From: Heterostelium multicystogenum
Lineage: Eukaryota > Evosea > Eumycetozoa > Acytosteliales > Acytosteliaceae
Reading direction: 5' to 3'
Assembly: GCA_003667245.1 (NCBI GenBank)
Contig: RCNN01000200.1
Coordinates: 1-59,347 of the forward strand
DNA: 59,347 nucleotides
Made by a program: the position numbers and the translations under genes. A model generated the notes under the pieces. The model worked only from the letters and a program-made list of their open reading frames with translations, searched no databases and was not told the origin of the DNA. This document shows, in pieces, positions 25,092 through 36,892 of the stretch; the stretch's first letter is position 1, and each line of letters begins with the position of its first letter.

Positions 25092-26807
25092 TTAAGAAGT
25101 TTCATAAATTTTATTGTAGATCTTTGACAATTGTTTGCCTAGTAAACTCGTCAATATATTACTGCTACTGCTGCTGCTACTACTGTTGCTATTGTTAGCT
25201 CCACTTGATGGTGCTGAGGATGACATTGTTGTTGGTATTATATTATTGCGATAGCTGCTGTTGTTTATGGTTGACGATGAGGTGGATGTTGTTGTGATGA
25301 TAGGCGATTGACTGAGACTATTGTTGTTGATGTTGTTTGATTTTGAAAAATGTTTTGGTGAGGGCAAATACAGAAATGATGGTTGTAATAATCATGATAA
25401 ATTGTGATACTGCTTGGATGGATGGCATGGATGTTGGTAATGGCCACCATGACGATGACGTTGTGGATGAATCTTCATCGTGAATTTGCTGTTGTTGCCG
25501 TGATAAATAATTGAGAATGGAAGAGAGCTCTTGCTCGATTGATTCTTCAGCCATTCTACGCTTTTCTTTGAGTACTCTATTGTTTATTTCAATCTGTCGC
25601 AGCAGTGAAACGATGTTACTCAACTCTTGCTCAATAGATTCTTTTAGAACTACTGTTGATGCCGCTGATAGCGTGCCATTGACATCGAGATGATGCAGCG
25701 ATGAAGATGACGATGATGACATTGAATTGTTAATGTTATTATTATGGTTGTAGGAATCGTAACTATTACTGAAATTATCAAAACTGCTATTACTACTATT
25801 TACATTGTTGCTACTGCTGTTGGTGGTGGTGGTAGCTCTGTGGTTGTTACTTTTCATTTCTGACAAAGAGATCTCAATCTTCAGTAGGCTTTGCGAAGTA
25901 TCTCTTGTGTAGTCCTTCAAGTAGTCGAGATCACTCTTGAGATAGTCTTCAATGACTTGCCTCTTACAATCGACTGTCCAATTCTTAAACTTATTCGATC
26001 TTCTCTTACTCTTACTCTTACTCTGACTATTGCTTTTACTGCTATCATTAGTATTGCTAACTACAACAGAGTTTCTACTCAGGTTTCTGACTACATTCTG
26101 ACTAGCCGGCGACTCTCTCTTTCTATCCTTTTCTTTCTCTCTATTTAAAAGCTGTTGTTGCTTGTCTCTTTCTCTTTCGGTCTCTCTTTCTTTTTCTTTT
26201 TCTTTCTCTTTTTCCTGTTGTTGCTCCAACTGTAATTTCAATTGGTGTAAGCGCGAAACCTTGGTCTTCTCTAAACGCTGCTCTACGATGTCTACATATT
26301 GAACTGCAGATGCAGCTGCAGCTTTACTGATGAACATCTCAAATATGTGGCCAACAAACCTCATGTTGAACGACGCTCTTATGAGAAGGGTTAACGATGT
26401 TGTGGCATTGCTGGTGTTTGCTTTGAGTGGCGCAGCAGGAGTCAGCAGCCACTCTGTCTCCACTTGAAAATAGTCGCCCATGATGTCGGGCTTATACGAT
26501 GTCTCTATCTTGAGCGACAACCACCGCTGTTCGTCACCGTTGAGGTAATAGACTGCTTCTCGACGATGGTGGTCGCATCCTTTCCAATGATCTTTGTAAC
26601 CGAAGGTGGCGCATTGATTGGCGCCTGAAACTGAATGGATCTCGTCTGCACACAAGAATCAGACGCACTGGCAACGAATGGATTGAACAGCATATTGATA
26701 TCACCTCTATCCAAATGATACTGCCTCTGACTCTCGTCATCCTTATAGATGTCGAGAAACTCCTGCACGCTGCATTCTAGTTCTCTAACTACTTTTTCCT
26801 CCTTCAT
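25092..26807 (-). CDS. VASt-domain (StART-like) protein with C-terminal membrane anchor
   Basis: The N-terminal 200 residues fit the VASt domain of GRAMD1/Aster and yeast Lam proteins (sterol transfer at ER contact sites). QEFLDIYKDDESQRQYHLDRGD is followed by RSIQFQAPINAPPSVTKI and, after a frame slip near 26520, WLSLKIETSYKPDIMGDYFQVETEWLL. A KEKEKE/RERE-rich coiled coil, Ser/Asn-rich linkers and a duplicated ESIEQELS(N/S)I motif come next. A single hydrophobic helix (FIMIITTIISVFAL) then precedes a Ser/Asn-rich tail, as in ER-anchored LAM proteins. No GRAM domain precedes the VASt part. A second slip lies in the A5 run 25346-25350; the tail (SKSNNINNNS onward to 25092) belongs in the other frame. 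The start is the ATG at 26807, with no in-frame ATG upstream that adds domain sequence. Confidence 0.7.
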
Positions 26808-27531
26808 CACTCCAAATCTTACTATATAAATATATGCTTTGAATGACTACTATGATATGATAAGCAAACAACAACAATAAGTAGGAAATGCAAACATTAA
26901 AATCAGATTTGTTTGACTTTGAATGATTTAGTGAAAAATATATATTCTATGTATTAATGGCACACACTATTTTAAAATGTCTGGTGTGTGGGGAATATGG
27001 CGCTCAATATCTATCATTAAAATGGTTCATCTAAATAAAATCAAATGCCAAAACTATCAATTTCTATAAAAGTTTATTCTATTACTATTTCAATTAATTT
27101 AGGATAGATTCCAAAAGGAAATCATTACTTTCCTATTTAGAATCTAAACACTTTGCAAATGGGTAATAGAATTGGTGATAAGTAAAGACAATGTGACATA
27201 TATGTAAAAGTTACTTTATACTCCATACTGTTAGCAAAAAACAAGTACAGAACATTCATTTTTGATTCAACAGGTTGTCAAATCTATTTAGATTTGGATT
27301 CCAATTAACCTATTTTTGAAAAGTAGTCATTATTTTTGTAGCTGAATAAAGATATAATCACTTTTGAATGAATACCAATCAATCAAATGGAATCGTCGAT
27401 TATAATTAATACCATGTCTTTTAAATTATTGGTGTTTATTTATAAAAATGGTCATTTCAACAAAGTTCAACCAGAAATGAAAATTTAAAGCTCGTAAAAA
27501 TTTCAATAAGGCTAAAAATCGAGTTTCCCGT
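26808..27531. other. intergenic, nothing recognised
   Basis: About 720 AT-rich bases upstream of the VASt gene and downstream of rps14. No coding or RNA pattern was seen. Confidence 0.5.
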
Positions 27532-28259
27532 TTACAATCTTCTACCTCTGTGACCACCTATATTGTGATTATCAATGTTAATGAGTGCTTACAGAAGAGT
27601 TCAATGATATGTGATATTTACCCTTTCTACGTGTGGAGTCAGTTGGAACTGGGGTGACATCTTCAATACGACCGATCTTCATACCAGAACGGGCCAAAGC
27701 TCTCAAAGCTGATTGGGCACCTGGACCTGGGGTCTTTGAACCTTGACCACCAGTAGCTCTCAACTTAATGTGGAGGGCGGTGATACCGATTTCCTTGCAA
27801 CGAGCAGCAACATCTTGAGCGGCCATGGTGGCGGCGTATGGGGATGACTCATCACGATCAGTCTTGACCTTCATACCACCTATTTCCTGAATTAATATCT
27901 GTTCTATGTTCTTTAATCATGCATAACTTACCAGTAACACGGACGATGGTTTCCTTGGAGGAAATATCGGTGATATGGACGAAAGTGTCATTGAATGAGG
28001 CGAAGATGTGAGCAACAGCAAAGACTTCTTCTCCTGGTCTGTTTCCGATCTTGTCGGCAAGATTTTCAACAATCTTTGGGGCCTTTACTTCTTTCTTTCC
28101 TGACTAAAGTACCTGATATTAATATCTTTCTCTTTTGGATGCATCTTCTTCTCAACCTATCCTCTTTCTCTCTTGTTCTCTCTTCTCTTCTATGCTGTCT
28201 GATATAGTAGATGGATTTGAGATAAAGATGCATGATAACTACACATAGACACTTACCAT
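27532..28259 (-). CDS. rps14: 40S ribosomal protein S14 (uS11)
   Basis: A component of the small-subunit platform that binds 18S rRNA near the mRNA exit. Four exons: 28257-28259 (only the ATG), 27932-28103, 27622-27879 and 27532-27557, joined by three good GT-AG introns into 152 residues (human 151). The sequence is unmistakable: [79 protein letters not shown], and a basic end [13 protein letters not shown] first exon consisting of just the start codon is a common ribosomal-protein arrangement and may host intronic regulation. No frame errors. It is divergent from the tRNA dimethylallyltransferase gene, 265 bases away. Confidence 0.97.
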
Positions 28260-28524
28260 GGTGTTGAGCGACTAAAAGGAGGAATAAAGTTGCACACACA
28301 CTTGAAATGTAGTATGGAAGAATCGTCGCTCGAGCCAACGCATCCACAGCACCACTTGCCCAGAATTTTTTTAAAAATCAAAAATATTAAAAATTTAGAA
28401 ATTCCATGAACTTCGAAAAATGAAAGGTGTATTCATAATACTAATTTCCCAACATATTACCACCTCACCCGCATTTAAAACATAGTGGTGCAGTATTAGG
28501 ATTTAGTAGAGTGTTGATGAGAGT
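28260..28524. promoter_or_regulatory. short divergent promoter region of rps14 and the tRNA dimethylallyltransferase gene
   Basis: Only 265 bases separate the two start codons, so both promoters and leaders must lie here. An AT-rich core with A runs (28365-28400) separates two less AT-rich leader segments. No defined factor site can be named. Confidence 0.4.
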
Positions 28525-30145
28525 ATGGAGGATGGTCTAGCTATATTTATACTCGGAACAACCGGTGTTGGAAAGGTAGGTTGCTTGTCTTTCTCTGTCG
28601 GATTGCTGGTGTCTAGTTGAAGGTATTAACTTACTTTGGTCCGTTCCTGCTTTTAGAGTAAGCTGTCCATTGAGTTGGCAAAGAAATATAATGGCGAGGT
28701 TATAAGTAGTGATTCGATGCAGCTGTACAAAGGCGCTGATGTCATTACAAACAAGGTGACCACCGAAGAGATGGAGGATATTCCACACCATATGATGTCG
28801 TTGCTCGATTTGAATCAATTGAACTATAACGTTGGCAATTTCATATCCACCGTTATACCTATAGTAAGTATCTACTCTGCTAAATGTCACAAACATGGAA
28901 AACAACTGACCATTACCCGGTCATCTATAGATAAAAGATATACATTCACGTGGTAAAGTGCCGATTATAGTTGGTGGAACACATTATTATACTACATCTA
29001 TATTGTGGAGTAACACATTGATTTCCTATGAGGAGAATGAGAATGCAAAGGAGAGTGAGAATACAAATGTCGAAGCCTCCAGTACCATAGGCAATCAAAC
29101 AGAAAATGGAAATGGAGATGTGAATAAGGATAGAGTTTATACATATGAGAAACTGAAGGAAGTAGATGAGTTGATGGCAAAGAAACTACATAGTAATGAT
29201 TTTAGAAAGATTAAGAGGAGTTTGGATATTTATTATGATACTGGAAGGAAGCACAGCGATATGGTAATGGAGCAAAAGAATTCGAGAGTGCAGAGATATA
29301 GATCCTGTTTGATTTGGCTGGATTGCTCAAACGATGTATTGGAGCAACGTCTCAATGAGAGGGTCGATCAAATGATGGAGAGAGGCATGGTTCGTGAGTG
29401 CTTCGACATCTTCAGGTGTGAGGATCTCATCAACTCAGAGAGCACTGAAAATTTTACCAAGGGACTGACCCAGGCAATTGGAGTGAAGGAGCTGTACCCT
29501 TATTATTTGATGAAAGTGAAGAGCAGTAGTGAAGGCGGCACTAGCGAGTTGTTACCCACCAATGACAAGGAAAGAGATCTACTCACGCAGTGTGTACAGC
29601 AGATTAAACTTAGAACTAGACAGTATTCCAGCAAGCAAAAGAAGTGGGTAAAGAAGCTTTCACAAGACAAGCTAGTTATTCATCGACTGGACACTAGTAA
29701 TCTGACGCAATGGAAACACGATGTTTCGGAAAAAGCAGAGGAGATTGTAAATAATTATATAAATAAGAAAGAGAACGAACTATATTACAATAAGAGCGAG
29801 AGTGACGATGAATCCATCATGAAAAACGGCAATAATAAACGACCATCGACCCAATCGCTGGACCAGTGGGAAAAGCATTATTGTCAAGTATGTGATAATC
29901 GTGAAATCAATGGAATTGTTCAATGGAGAAACCATCTAAAATCAAAGCAACATACAAGAAAGTTTCAAAGACAGCAAAGACTATTACAACTACAACAAAA
30001 GCAACAACAACAACAACAACAACAAAAAGAAACCGAAAAAGAAGAAGAGAAAGACGATGAAGATGCAGTTGCAGATAAGGTTACTACAAAAAGTAGCGAA
30101 GCTGTTGACAAACAAGACACAACAACAACTTCAATTACCGATTAA
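28525..30145 (+). CDS. tRNA dimethylallyltransferase (MiaA/MOD5/TRIT1 family) with matrin-type zinc finger
   Basis: Transfers a dimethylallyl group to N6 of A37 in tRNAs reading UNN codons; dictyostelid relatives (Ipt proteins) also feed cytokinin/discadenine synthesis. Exons 28525-28575, 28657-28863 and 28931-30145 give about 490 residues. Visible motifs are the P-loop GTTGVGKS (11-18), the DSMQ catalytic region ([10 protein letters not shown]), [11 protein letters not shown], the [14 protein letters not shown] motif and [17 protein letters not shown]2H2 matrin-type finger at about 404-428 (YCQVC...[10 protein letters not shown]) is characteristic of eukaryotic MOD5/TRIT1, where it contacts tRNA. 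The low-complexity C terminus has poly-Q and acidic runs. The acidic insert at about 116-155 lies in the tRNA-specific region. No frame disruption. The zinc finger favours a tRNA-modifying rather than an AMP-prenylating role. Confidence 0.92.
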
Positions 30146-30595
30146 ATATTATAATATCTTAGTAAATAACTATTTACCAACTCAAACCATATTTAATCAA
30201 ACTAAAAATAGGATATTGAAGAAATGTAGTCGAATATTCATATAAAATTATTAAAATAATATTAATAATTATTATATTGTTTTTGGTGATTTGACATGAG
30301 TCAACAATACAATTATGGAACTCACCCTTTTATTAGTTTTTATTTATTTTTTATTATTTTTTTATATTACATTTTAAAAACACAAAAAACAAGTTCACTT
30401 TAATTTAAGAAAAAAAGAAGTGTACATACATTAAATAAAATTAAAATATAATAGAACAATCTTCACAAGTAATAAATATCAATTATTATAACTTTTATTA
30501 TTGTTATTATCACTAGTTATAGCTTGCCAAGAGATAGAGTACATATAGAATAGTTAGATAGATAGTTAGTTAACCTTAATATATAGAAGATAGAA
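30146..30595. other. intergenic, nothing recognised
   Basis: About 450 very AT-rich bases between two + strand genes. Confidence 0.5.
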
Positions 30596-32157
30596 ATGGA
30601 CGGTGAAATCTCTTTTGATGTCCTCTTTGGTGGCAGTCCTTTGCCTATTACTCTTCCTTTGAGTGCAACTGTCTTGGATTTAAAGGATATGCTTGAGATG
30701 TATACCAATGTACCTGTGCAGAGACAAATGTTATTAAATTTAGTTAATAGTAGGTTATTGAAATTGTGCTGGATTTGAGTAATCCTCTTATAGAGTACTA
30801 ATTGCGATATTTAGATCAAGATCAAACACAATTGGCATCAATGGATTTGAGTAGTGTTGAAATGGTTGAGATGCAGGATAATCCACAACCTCCTGTTGAT
30901 CCTGCTACAATTCCAGCCGATATACCAGACGACGACAATAATACTGATGATGATATGACTATAGATCCACCCAACGTAGTTGGTGGAAATAATGTAAATC
31001 AACCTTTCTATGTAGATGATGACGATGATGGTGGCGATGATTTCAACTTCAACGATGTATATCAAAACAATCGCTATGCTACAAACTATCCTGTCAACAG
31101 CGGCATTTCGCAACATATACTCACAGATACCCTCGACCAGATTTCTTATCCCACATTTTCCCAAGATTTCTTTGCAACCTACCATATTGTTGTACCATCA
31201 TCATACGAGGGTACCTACAAAGAGGCATTGTCACACGCCAGAAAGACTGGAAAGTTGGTGCTCACATACTTACACAATCCTAAATACAACGAGTGTACAA
31301 CTTTCTGTATTGACGTTTTAAGCAGAGAGAAAGTAATCGACTATATCAATCAAAACTATGTATTTTGGGTTGGATCAACCGAAAAAGAAGAAACCGAGTC
31401 ACTCTTAATCAGCATGATGCCAGGATTCGAAGGATTCCAATCATTTCGATAGTTAATAATTCGAGTGGATCACCGCAGGTACTTCAGCTGCTTCAGGGTA
31501 GCATAGATGAGAACACATTTTATAAACATATTGAAAATGAATATTCGTACAGATATGAAGAGTTGAAAAGAGTCAGAGCAGAAGAGTAAGATTACAAGAA
31601 ACAAATAGAAGTAGTAGTCTAGTGACTGACCAAATATTGTTTTTAGGGAGGAAAAAGAAACACAGAGAAGACTTGTAGAGGAGCAGGATTTTGCTTATGA
31701 GGAATCGTTGAGAGCCGACAGAGAAAAGGTGAGAAAAGAAGAAGAAGAAAAGAGAAGAGTGGAAGAGGAAGAAAGAAAAGTCCAGAACAAAAAAGAAGAA
31801 AAGCTTCAAAGAATGTCATTGGTACCACCTGAGCCAGAGAAAGGACCAGAGGCCACCCAAATTATTTTTAGACTTCCTGATGATTCAAAGATTGAAAGAA
31901 GATTTAACTCAACAGATACTTTGCAAACTGTATGTAAATCACAAATCTTCAATATTTAAAACCATAGAAAAAAATTAACCATATCTACTATTAGTTATCC
32001 AACTTTTTAGACGGATCAGGAGTCGACTTTGAGGGTTATCAATTTATTACAATGTATCCAAAGAAAGTGTACACAAAGAAGGACTATAATTTAACATTGA
32101 AAGAAACTGGAATTCATCCACAATCAATTTTAAATGTTAGGGATGAGTCAGATTAAT
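30596..32157 (+). CDS. UAS-UBX domain protein (FAF1/FAF2-like)
   Basis: A probable p97/Cdc48 adaptor. The N terminus is a ubiquitin-like fold (ISFDVLFGGSPLPITLPLSATVLDLKDMLE). An acidic Asp-rich linker follows, then a thioredoxin-like UAS domain (YKEALSHARKTGKLVLTYLH, FCIDVLSREKVIDYINQNYVFWV). A Glu/Arg coiled coil with QDFAYEESLRADREK, as in FAF proteins, precedes a C-terminal UBX domain (TQIIFRLPDDSKIERRFNSTDTLQT, then GYQFITMYPKKVY). Introns are 30750-30814, 31586-31646 and 31930-31994. One frame slip near 31430-31435 (GGATTCC, one base missing) separates PGFEGF from PIISIVNNSSGSPQVLQLL, which continues the UAS domain. No canonical FPR was found in the UBX loop that I can point to with certainty. 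FAF2/UBXD8 normally has a membrane hairpin, which is not evident here. Confidence 0.85.
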
Positions 32158-32740
32158 ATGTACAAAATTAGACAACTATATATATCAAATATAAATCACT
32201 TCATTATAATACCTGATTTACATCAATAAAACAGTTTACATCCCAACAAAAAGATATTAGAACAGTGCCCAGATATAGCCTTTAACAAGCCAAAGAGATA
32301 TCAATATAGATAGATCTTTCAGAAAGTAATCTATCTTTCATTGAATCTGTTAAGTAGACAGATTGGATTCAAATAAATCAAAACTTTTTTTACACCCGTC
32401 TATTTGGAAAAAACATGAAATTTTCCTTGATTCAATTTTTAAGTAGATCATCAACACACCTTTTTGTAACATCAAGATCACCCACAATTTGGTTTGGATT
32501 GTAAAGATACAAAAAAGGTGATGGGGACATAGATTTAAACTTTTAAAGTTTAAGAAAGAGATGTGCAAACGTATTAAATATAATTAGCTTAACTAATAAC
32601 ATTAATAATAAAGAAATAAGTAATAGCATAAAGAGAAATATAAATAATTTAGAATATTGATTTATTCTCTCTCATTCGTAAATATAAATATCTATAAATT
32701 AATTGTTCAGAGAATTAAGATAAATTAGATTTGTTTTAAA
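32158..32740. other. intergenic, nothing recognised
   Basis: About 580 AT-rich bases between two + strand genes. No coding or RNA signature was seen. Confidence 0.5.
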
Positions 32741-34170
32741 ATGAACTATATAAGCATTGTTGGAGACAGAGGTGTTGGAAAGCTCAGCTTCTTCGAAATG
32801 ATACCCAATTTCAATAACAGCTACCTGAGGTACTTTTCAAAGAGCATAAAGAATGTGGTCTCAGTACATCATGACCCAACTCAATTCTACAATTTCTTTT
32901 TCAATTTGAGAAATATTTATAATAATCAATATGGAGGTTTCAGAGATGGACACGCTTTCATCATTTTCTTTGACCTCTCGAGGAGGACCACCTTTGATGG
33001 ACTTCACAAATTCTACCAGAATATCAGCAAGAATTACAACCCTCTTTGGAAACAAAGACCAACTATCCTCATTGGAAATAAAGACGACAAAGAGAATCGC
33101 ACTGTTTTCAACTATCGAAGCGATCGCTTACGCACAGAAAATGGGCTCACTTGCTTACTACGAGACCAACTATCGAAATCCGAACCAAGAGTTTCTTTTG
33201 AGAACTATAATTTCCTACTTCCTACTGGTGAGCAATCTGTCGGAAACAACGCCAATCGCCTCTTATAAATCAGTGATGCTGAAAAATGATTTGTATCCAC
33301 TCGATAGAATTATGTCCAGTCTTATAGAATCATACAACAATATTGAAGATCTGAATGTATATTACCTGAAATCTAAGCATAAACTACTAAAACAAGAAGA
33401 ACTACAGCAATCGGACTATCCACCTTTGGACATGCAGCTTTTTAGACAAGTTCTTGGAAACAAGGTTATAAGAAACCATTTGTTTCAACAAATGAAATCA
33501 ATCCATTCTAGATGGGGACTGAAAAAATTTGGCTTCGACAACTACTACCTCTTCAACTATGGATATTATGGACAGCTATCAAAGAATATAGCTCGAGGTG
33601 AAGACGTAGTAATAGCATATGATCACCCAGCCTTCTTGATGTTTGTGCGAATGTGTCAAGACAGGGAGTTGGTTCGCCATGTCATCAATCATTTCATCAA
33701 CGATAGCGGTGCACCTTTTGTAGGAATCCAAAATGAATGTTGTATCACTGGCGATATAGAAACTTTAAAATGGATATATAATGTAAATAAAATACTACCC
33801 AATGTAAGTAAAGAAATAGTGATCACAAGAAATCAATTCTAACTATTCATCTACATGAATTCAGGAATATGGACTAAGGTACGCAGTTGTTTTTGGCCAC
33901 CTTGACATTATTTCATTCCTTATTGATAAAATGATTTTTGACTCCAACTCAATTTGGTCTCCAAGCGAAAAGGATCATCTCATTAACCTATCCATTACAT
34001 ACAATAGATTCGGGGTCAAGGGTTATCTACATCACATTCTCACAAAGAAATCCAACATCTCAATACTAAAGAAAGCCAAATTATTTTTTGCATCTTCTAA
34101 AAGTCGAAAAGCGCTTTTCAATCTTAAAGAGAACACAGAGATATCAATATCAAATCAATTAATTAGTTGA
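32741..34170 (+). CDS. degenerate Ras-like GTPase domain joined to ankyrin-like helical region
   Basis: Residues 1 to about 150 resemble a Ras/Rap-type small GTPase. The start ISIVGDRGVGKLSFF looks like a G1 loop, but the Mg-ligating Ser/Thr after GK is Leu. The middle RDGHAFIIFFDLSRRTTFD matches the strand and helix after switch II. TILIGNKDD (about 109-116) is an intact G4, and STIEAIAYAQKMGSLAYYET leads to G5. The DxxGQE motif is absent. A frame slip in T4 33105-33108 (one long) lies between G4 and the next helix. The following 300 residues carry dictyostelid ankyrin-type sequence (ECCITGDIETLKWIY, then EYGLRYAVVFGHLDIISFLID), spliced across intron 33804-33864. GTP hydrolysis looks unlikely. 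The fusion may work as a nucleotide-independent scaffold; that is inference. Confidence 0.65.
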
Positions 34171-34277
34171 TCATCTATGTACAATAATAAATCGTTTTTT
34201 CTTTGTATCTTTATCTACCCAACACTGCTCAAACAGGGTACCAGATATTTGATCAAAAATTTCATTTGTTTTTATTT

Positions 34278-34308
34278 TTGTTTTTTTTTTTTTTTTTGAT
34301 CATGATCA
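34278..34308. promoter_or_regulatory. T tract followed by a 12-bp palindrome upstream of the SDR gene
   Basis: A T tract of about 18 bases runs straight into TGATCATGATCA (34297-34308), about 90 bases before the SDR start codon. Oligo-T tracts near the start site are typical of dictyostelid core promoters. The palindrome is a plausible dimeric protein site; its function is unproven. Confidence 0.4.
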
Positions 34309-34396
34309 ACATCTCTGTTCTAACTCTCCCTTAAGAAAACAGTGGAGTCCTTTGACCATCTTTGAATTAACTAAATTTCGACATAATTAATTAAAT

Positions 34397-35433
34397 ATGT
34401 TCTCTTATATTAGTTCATTCATTTTCTATTTGGGTGCTATCACCCTCATTACCTATATTGGTATGCAATCATCTTTGAATCGAGAATACCTAGTCTATTC
34501 TTGAAATATTCTATGGATTAGTTATTTTATATATTGACTGTTATTATCTATTTTATAGTACCAATTTTATTGGCTGCATTCAAGTGGGGACCACAAGACT
34601 TGAAGAAGAAATACAATGCCAAGTGGGCTTTGGTCAGTGGTGCTAGCTCTGGTATTGGTAGATCAGTTGCCAAGAAGCTCGCCGCCAAGGACTCAATGTT
34701 GTTTTGGTTGCTCTCGATGACGAAGCCCTCAAGGGTACCCACCAATCACTCCAAAAGGAATTCCCCAATCAAGAGTTCCGTGCTGTCGGTTGCAACTTGG
34801 GTCGTGCCGATGCCGAATACGACTATCTCCCAATCATCGACAAGGCCACCAAGGACATCGATGTCCAAAATTTTGGTCAACAACGCCGGTTACATTCAAC
34901 TCTCTGCTTTCTTCCGTTCACCATTGGAGAAGCAATTAATCAATCTCGAGTGCAACATGATGTCACACGTTAAGCTTACCCACCACTTCTTGACCAAGAT
35001 GGTCCAAAAAGGATTGAAGGGTTGCATCACTTTCACTAGCTCCCAATCTGCTTTCTTCCCAGCTCCAAGCTGCTCTACCTACGGTGGAGGAAAGGCTTTC
35101 CTCGCTGAATTCGCTGCATCTTTGGCTATTGAATGCCACTCCTACGGTATCGATGTTCTCTGTTTGATGTCAGGTCCAATTCAAACCAACTTCTACGACA
35201 AGGCACCAAAGTTGAGCGCATTCAAGTTCTTCCATTCCATTTCAGACACACCAGACTCTGCTGCCGACATCATGTTGAATGGAGTTGGAAGAATCACCTG
35301 GAGAGACAGCTCACTCTTCACCATCTTCTCACGTCTCGTCGTTAAGGCCATCGACATGAACTTGTTGGTCGCTGGTATTGCCCGTGGTCAATCATTATCC
35401 TCTGACTTTAAGAACCACCCAGAGTTACGTTAA
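34397..35433 (+). CDS. short-chain dehydrogenase, 17beta-HSD12/3-ketoacyl-CoA reductase-like
   Basis: Probably an ER-membrane SDR acting on steroids or very-long-chain 3-ketoacyl-CoA. Exon 1 (34397-34460) encodes a hydrophobic N-terminal anchor (SYISSFIFYLGAITLITYIG). Intron 34461-34558 is phase 1. Exon 2 has the cofactor motif SGASSGIGRSVA, NNAG in LVNNAGYIQLSAFF, the catalytic Ser in FTSSQSAF and STYGGGKAF (YxxxK). A late GPIQTNFY segment follows, and the C terminus is SSDFKNHPELR. Two frame slips, at GG 34689-34690 (one short) and A4 34867-34870 (one long), cancel each other around AALKxxHQSLQKEFPNQEF-like sequence. The length of about 310 residues is normal for HSD17B12. No lysine-rich ER retrieval tail is seen. 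Confidence 0.85.
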
Positions 35434-35698
35434 GTCAACCTCTAATAAAAACCATCACTGCACAGCCGCACTTCCACACACCAATCAGTCGACTTTAGCT
35501 ATTTATACATTTTTTAATTCTTTGAAAAACACTTGTCACAATCAATCCAATTTATTTTTTTGGTTTTGATCAAAATTACCACCTTATCTTTAGCAAGATG
35601 TTGTTTTATGTTGTGCTTTTAGTGTGATTAATATAGATATATATATTCCTAATTTATATATTTAAGCTTAAAATTCGAATTGATCGATTTCGACTAAT

Positions 35699-36892
35699 AT
35701 GGAATATACTACACTTAGAGATGGTTTCACATTTCCAAAGATCATCAATGGAATGTGGCAAGTGACTGGTGGTCATGGAAAGATTAACTACAAGAATGCG
35801 CTAAATGATGTAATTATCATCATAGAATAATGAATTGATTTGCTTTTGTTCTAATTCTTTTCTAGATGGTGGAGCATATAAGCAGTGGACTAAATACATT
35901 CGATATGGCAGACCACTATGGTCCTGCAGAAGATCTTTTTGGCGAAGTAATGGTACAGGTTAGAAAAGGTGAAGTTAAGCTTAACCCCAACCAAAGTAGG
36001 TATTCTGTTGCCAGAGTAAGCTTAGCATCAACAGAGACTAACTGTTGCTCTTGTTGTTAGTATTCGGATTTACAAAATGGTTTCCAAGGCCAGGTGTCGT
36101 TACATTGGAGTCAACTACGAAAGCAATCCATAGAGCAGCCTCAAGAATGAAATTGGAAAAGATTGAGTTGCTTCAGTTTCATTGGTGGGATTATGACGAT
36201 GAGCGATATATTGATGCTTTGAAAGCACTTGTCAAATTAAAAGACCAGTCTAAGCCACTGATATCACATATAGGACTTACAAACTTTGACACCAAAAGAC
36301 TGCAACACATTAAAGAAACGATTGGTATCGATAACATTGTCACCAATCAGATCTCATACTCAATTATCGACAGACGTTGCGAGAAAACAATGGTGCAGTT
36401 CTGTAAAGAAAACAATATCTATCTCATAGCATATGGTGTATGTTTAGGTGGTTTAATATCCGAAAAGTAAGTACTATTTACAGGCGCATAGTTGTTCTCA
36501 TACTAAACGATTCGTGCCAAACTAGATTCTTGGGTGTACCTGAGCCATCACAAGTGGCACTGAATACATGGAGTTTGCAAAAGTATCGTGATTATGTTGA
36601 AAGATGGGGTGGTTGGCAACTGTTCCAAGATCTATTAGAGGTTCTGAAGAAGATAGGTAACAAACACGGTGTCTCATTGACCGTAGTTGCAATTCGATAT
36701 ATTCTGGACAAACCAAGTGTTGGAGCACTTGTCATTGGATGTAGATGGGGAATCACAAAACACATAGACGATCTAACAATGACTTTATTCTCATTTACAC
36801 TTGACAAAGAGGATATTAGACTGATAGAATCGATTACATCAAAAGGTGATACAATGTTAGGTTGGGCCGATTGTGGAGATGAATATCGTTAA
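35699..36892 (+). CDS. aldo/keto reductase family protein
   Basis: An NADPH-dependent oxidoreductase of the AKR superfamily, about 337 residues in four exons (35699-35809, 35866-35995, 36061-36466, 36526-36892) joined by GT-AG introns. The four catalytic-site elements are visible: Asp and Tyr in FDMADHYGPAEDLFGE, Lys in FTKWFPRPG, and His in ELLQFHWWDY. Later strands ISHIGLTNF and TNQISYSIIDRR, and the C-terminal coenzyme-binding area GALVIGCRWGITKHIDD, follow in order. Between GLISEK and FLGVPEPSQ an intron (36467-36525) interrupts the usual YSPLGGG-type loop, here YGVCLGGLI. No frame disruption. The substrate cannot be told from sequence. Confidence 0.88.
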
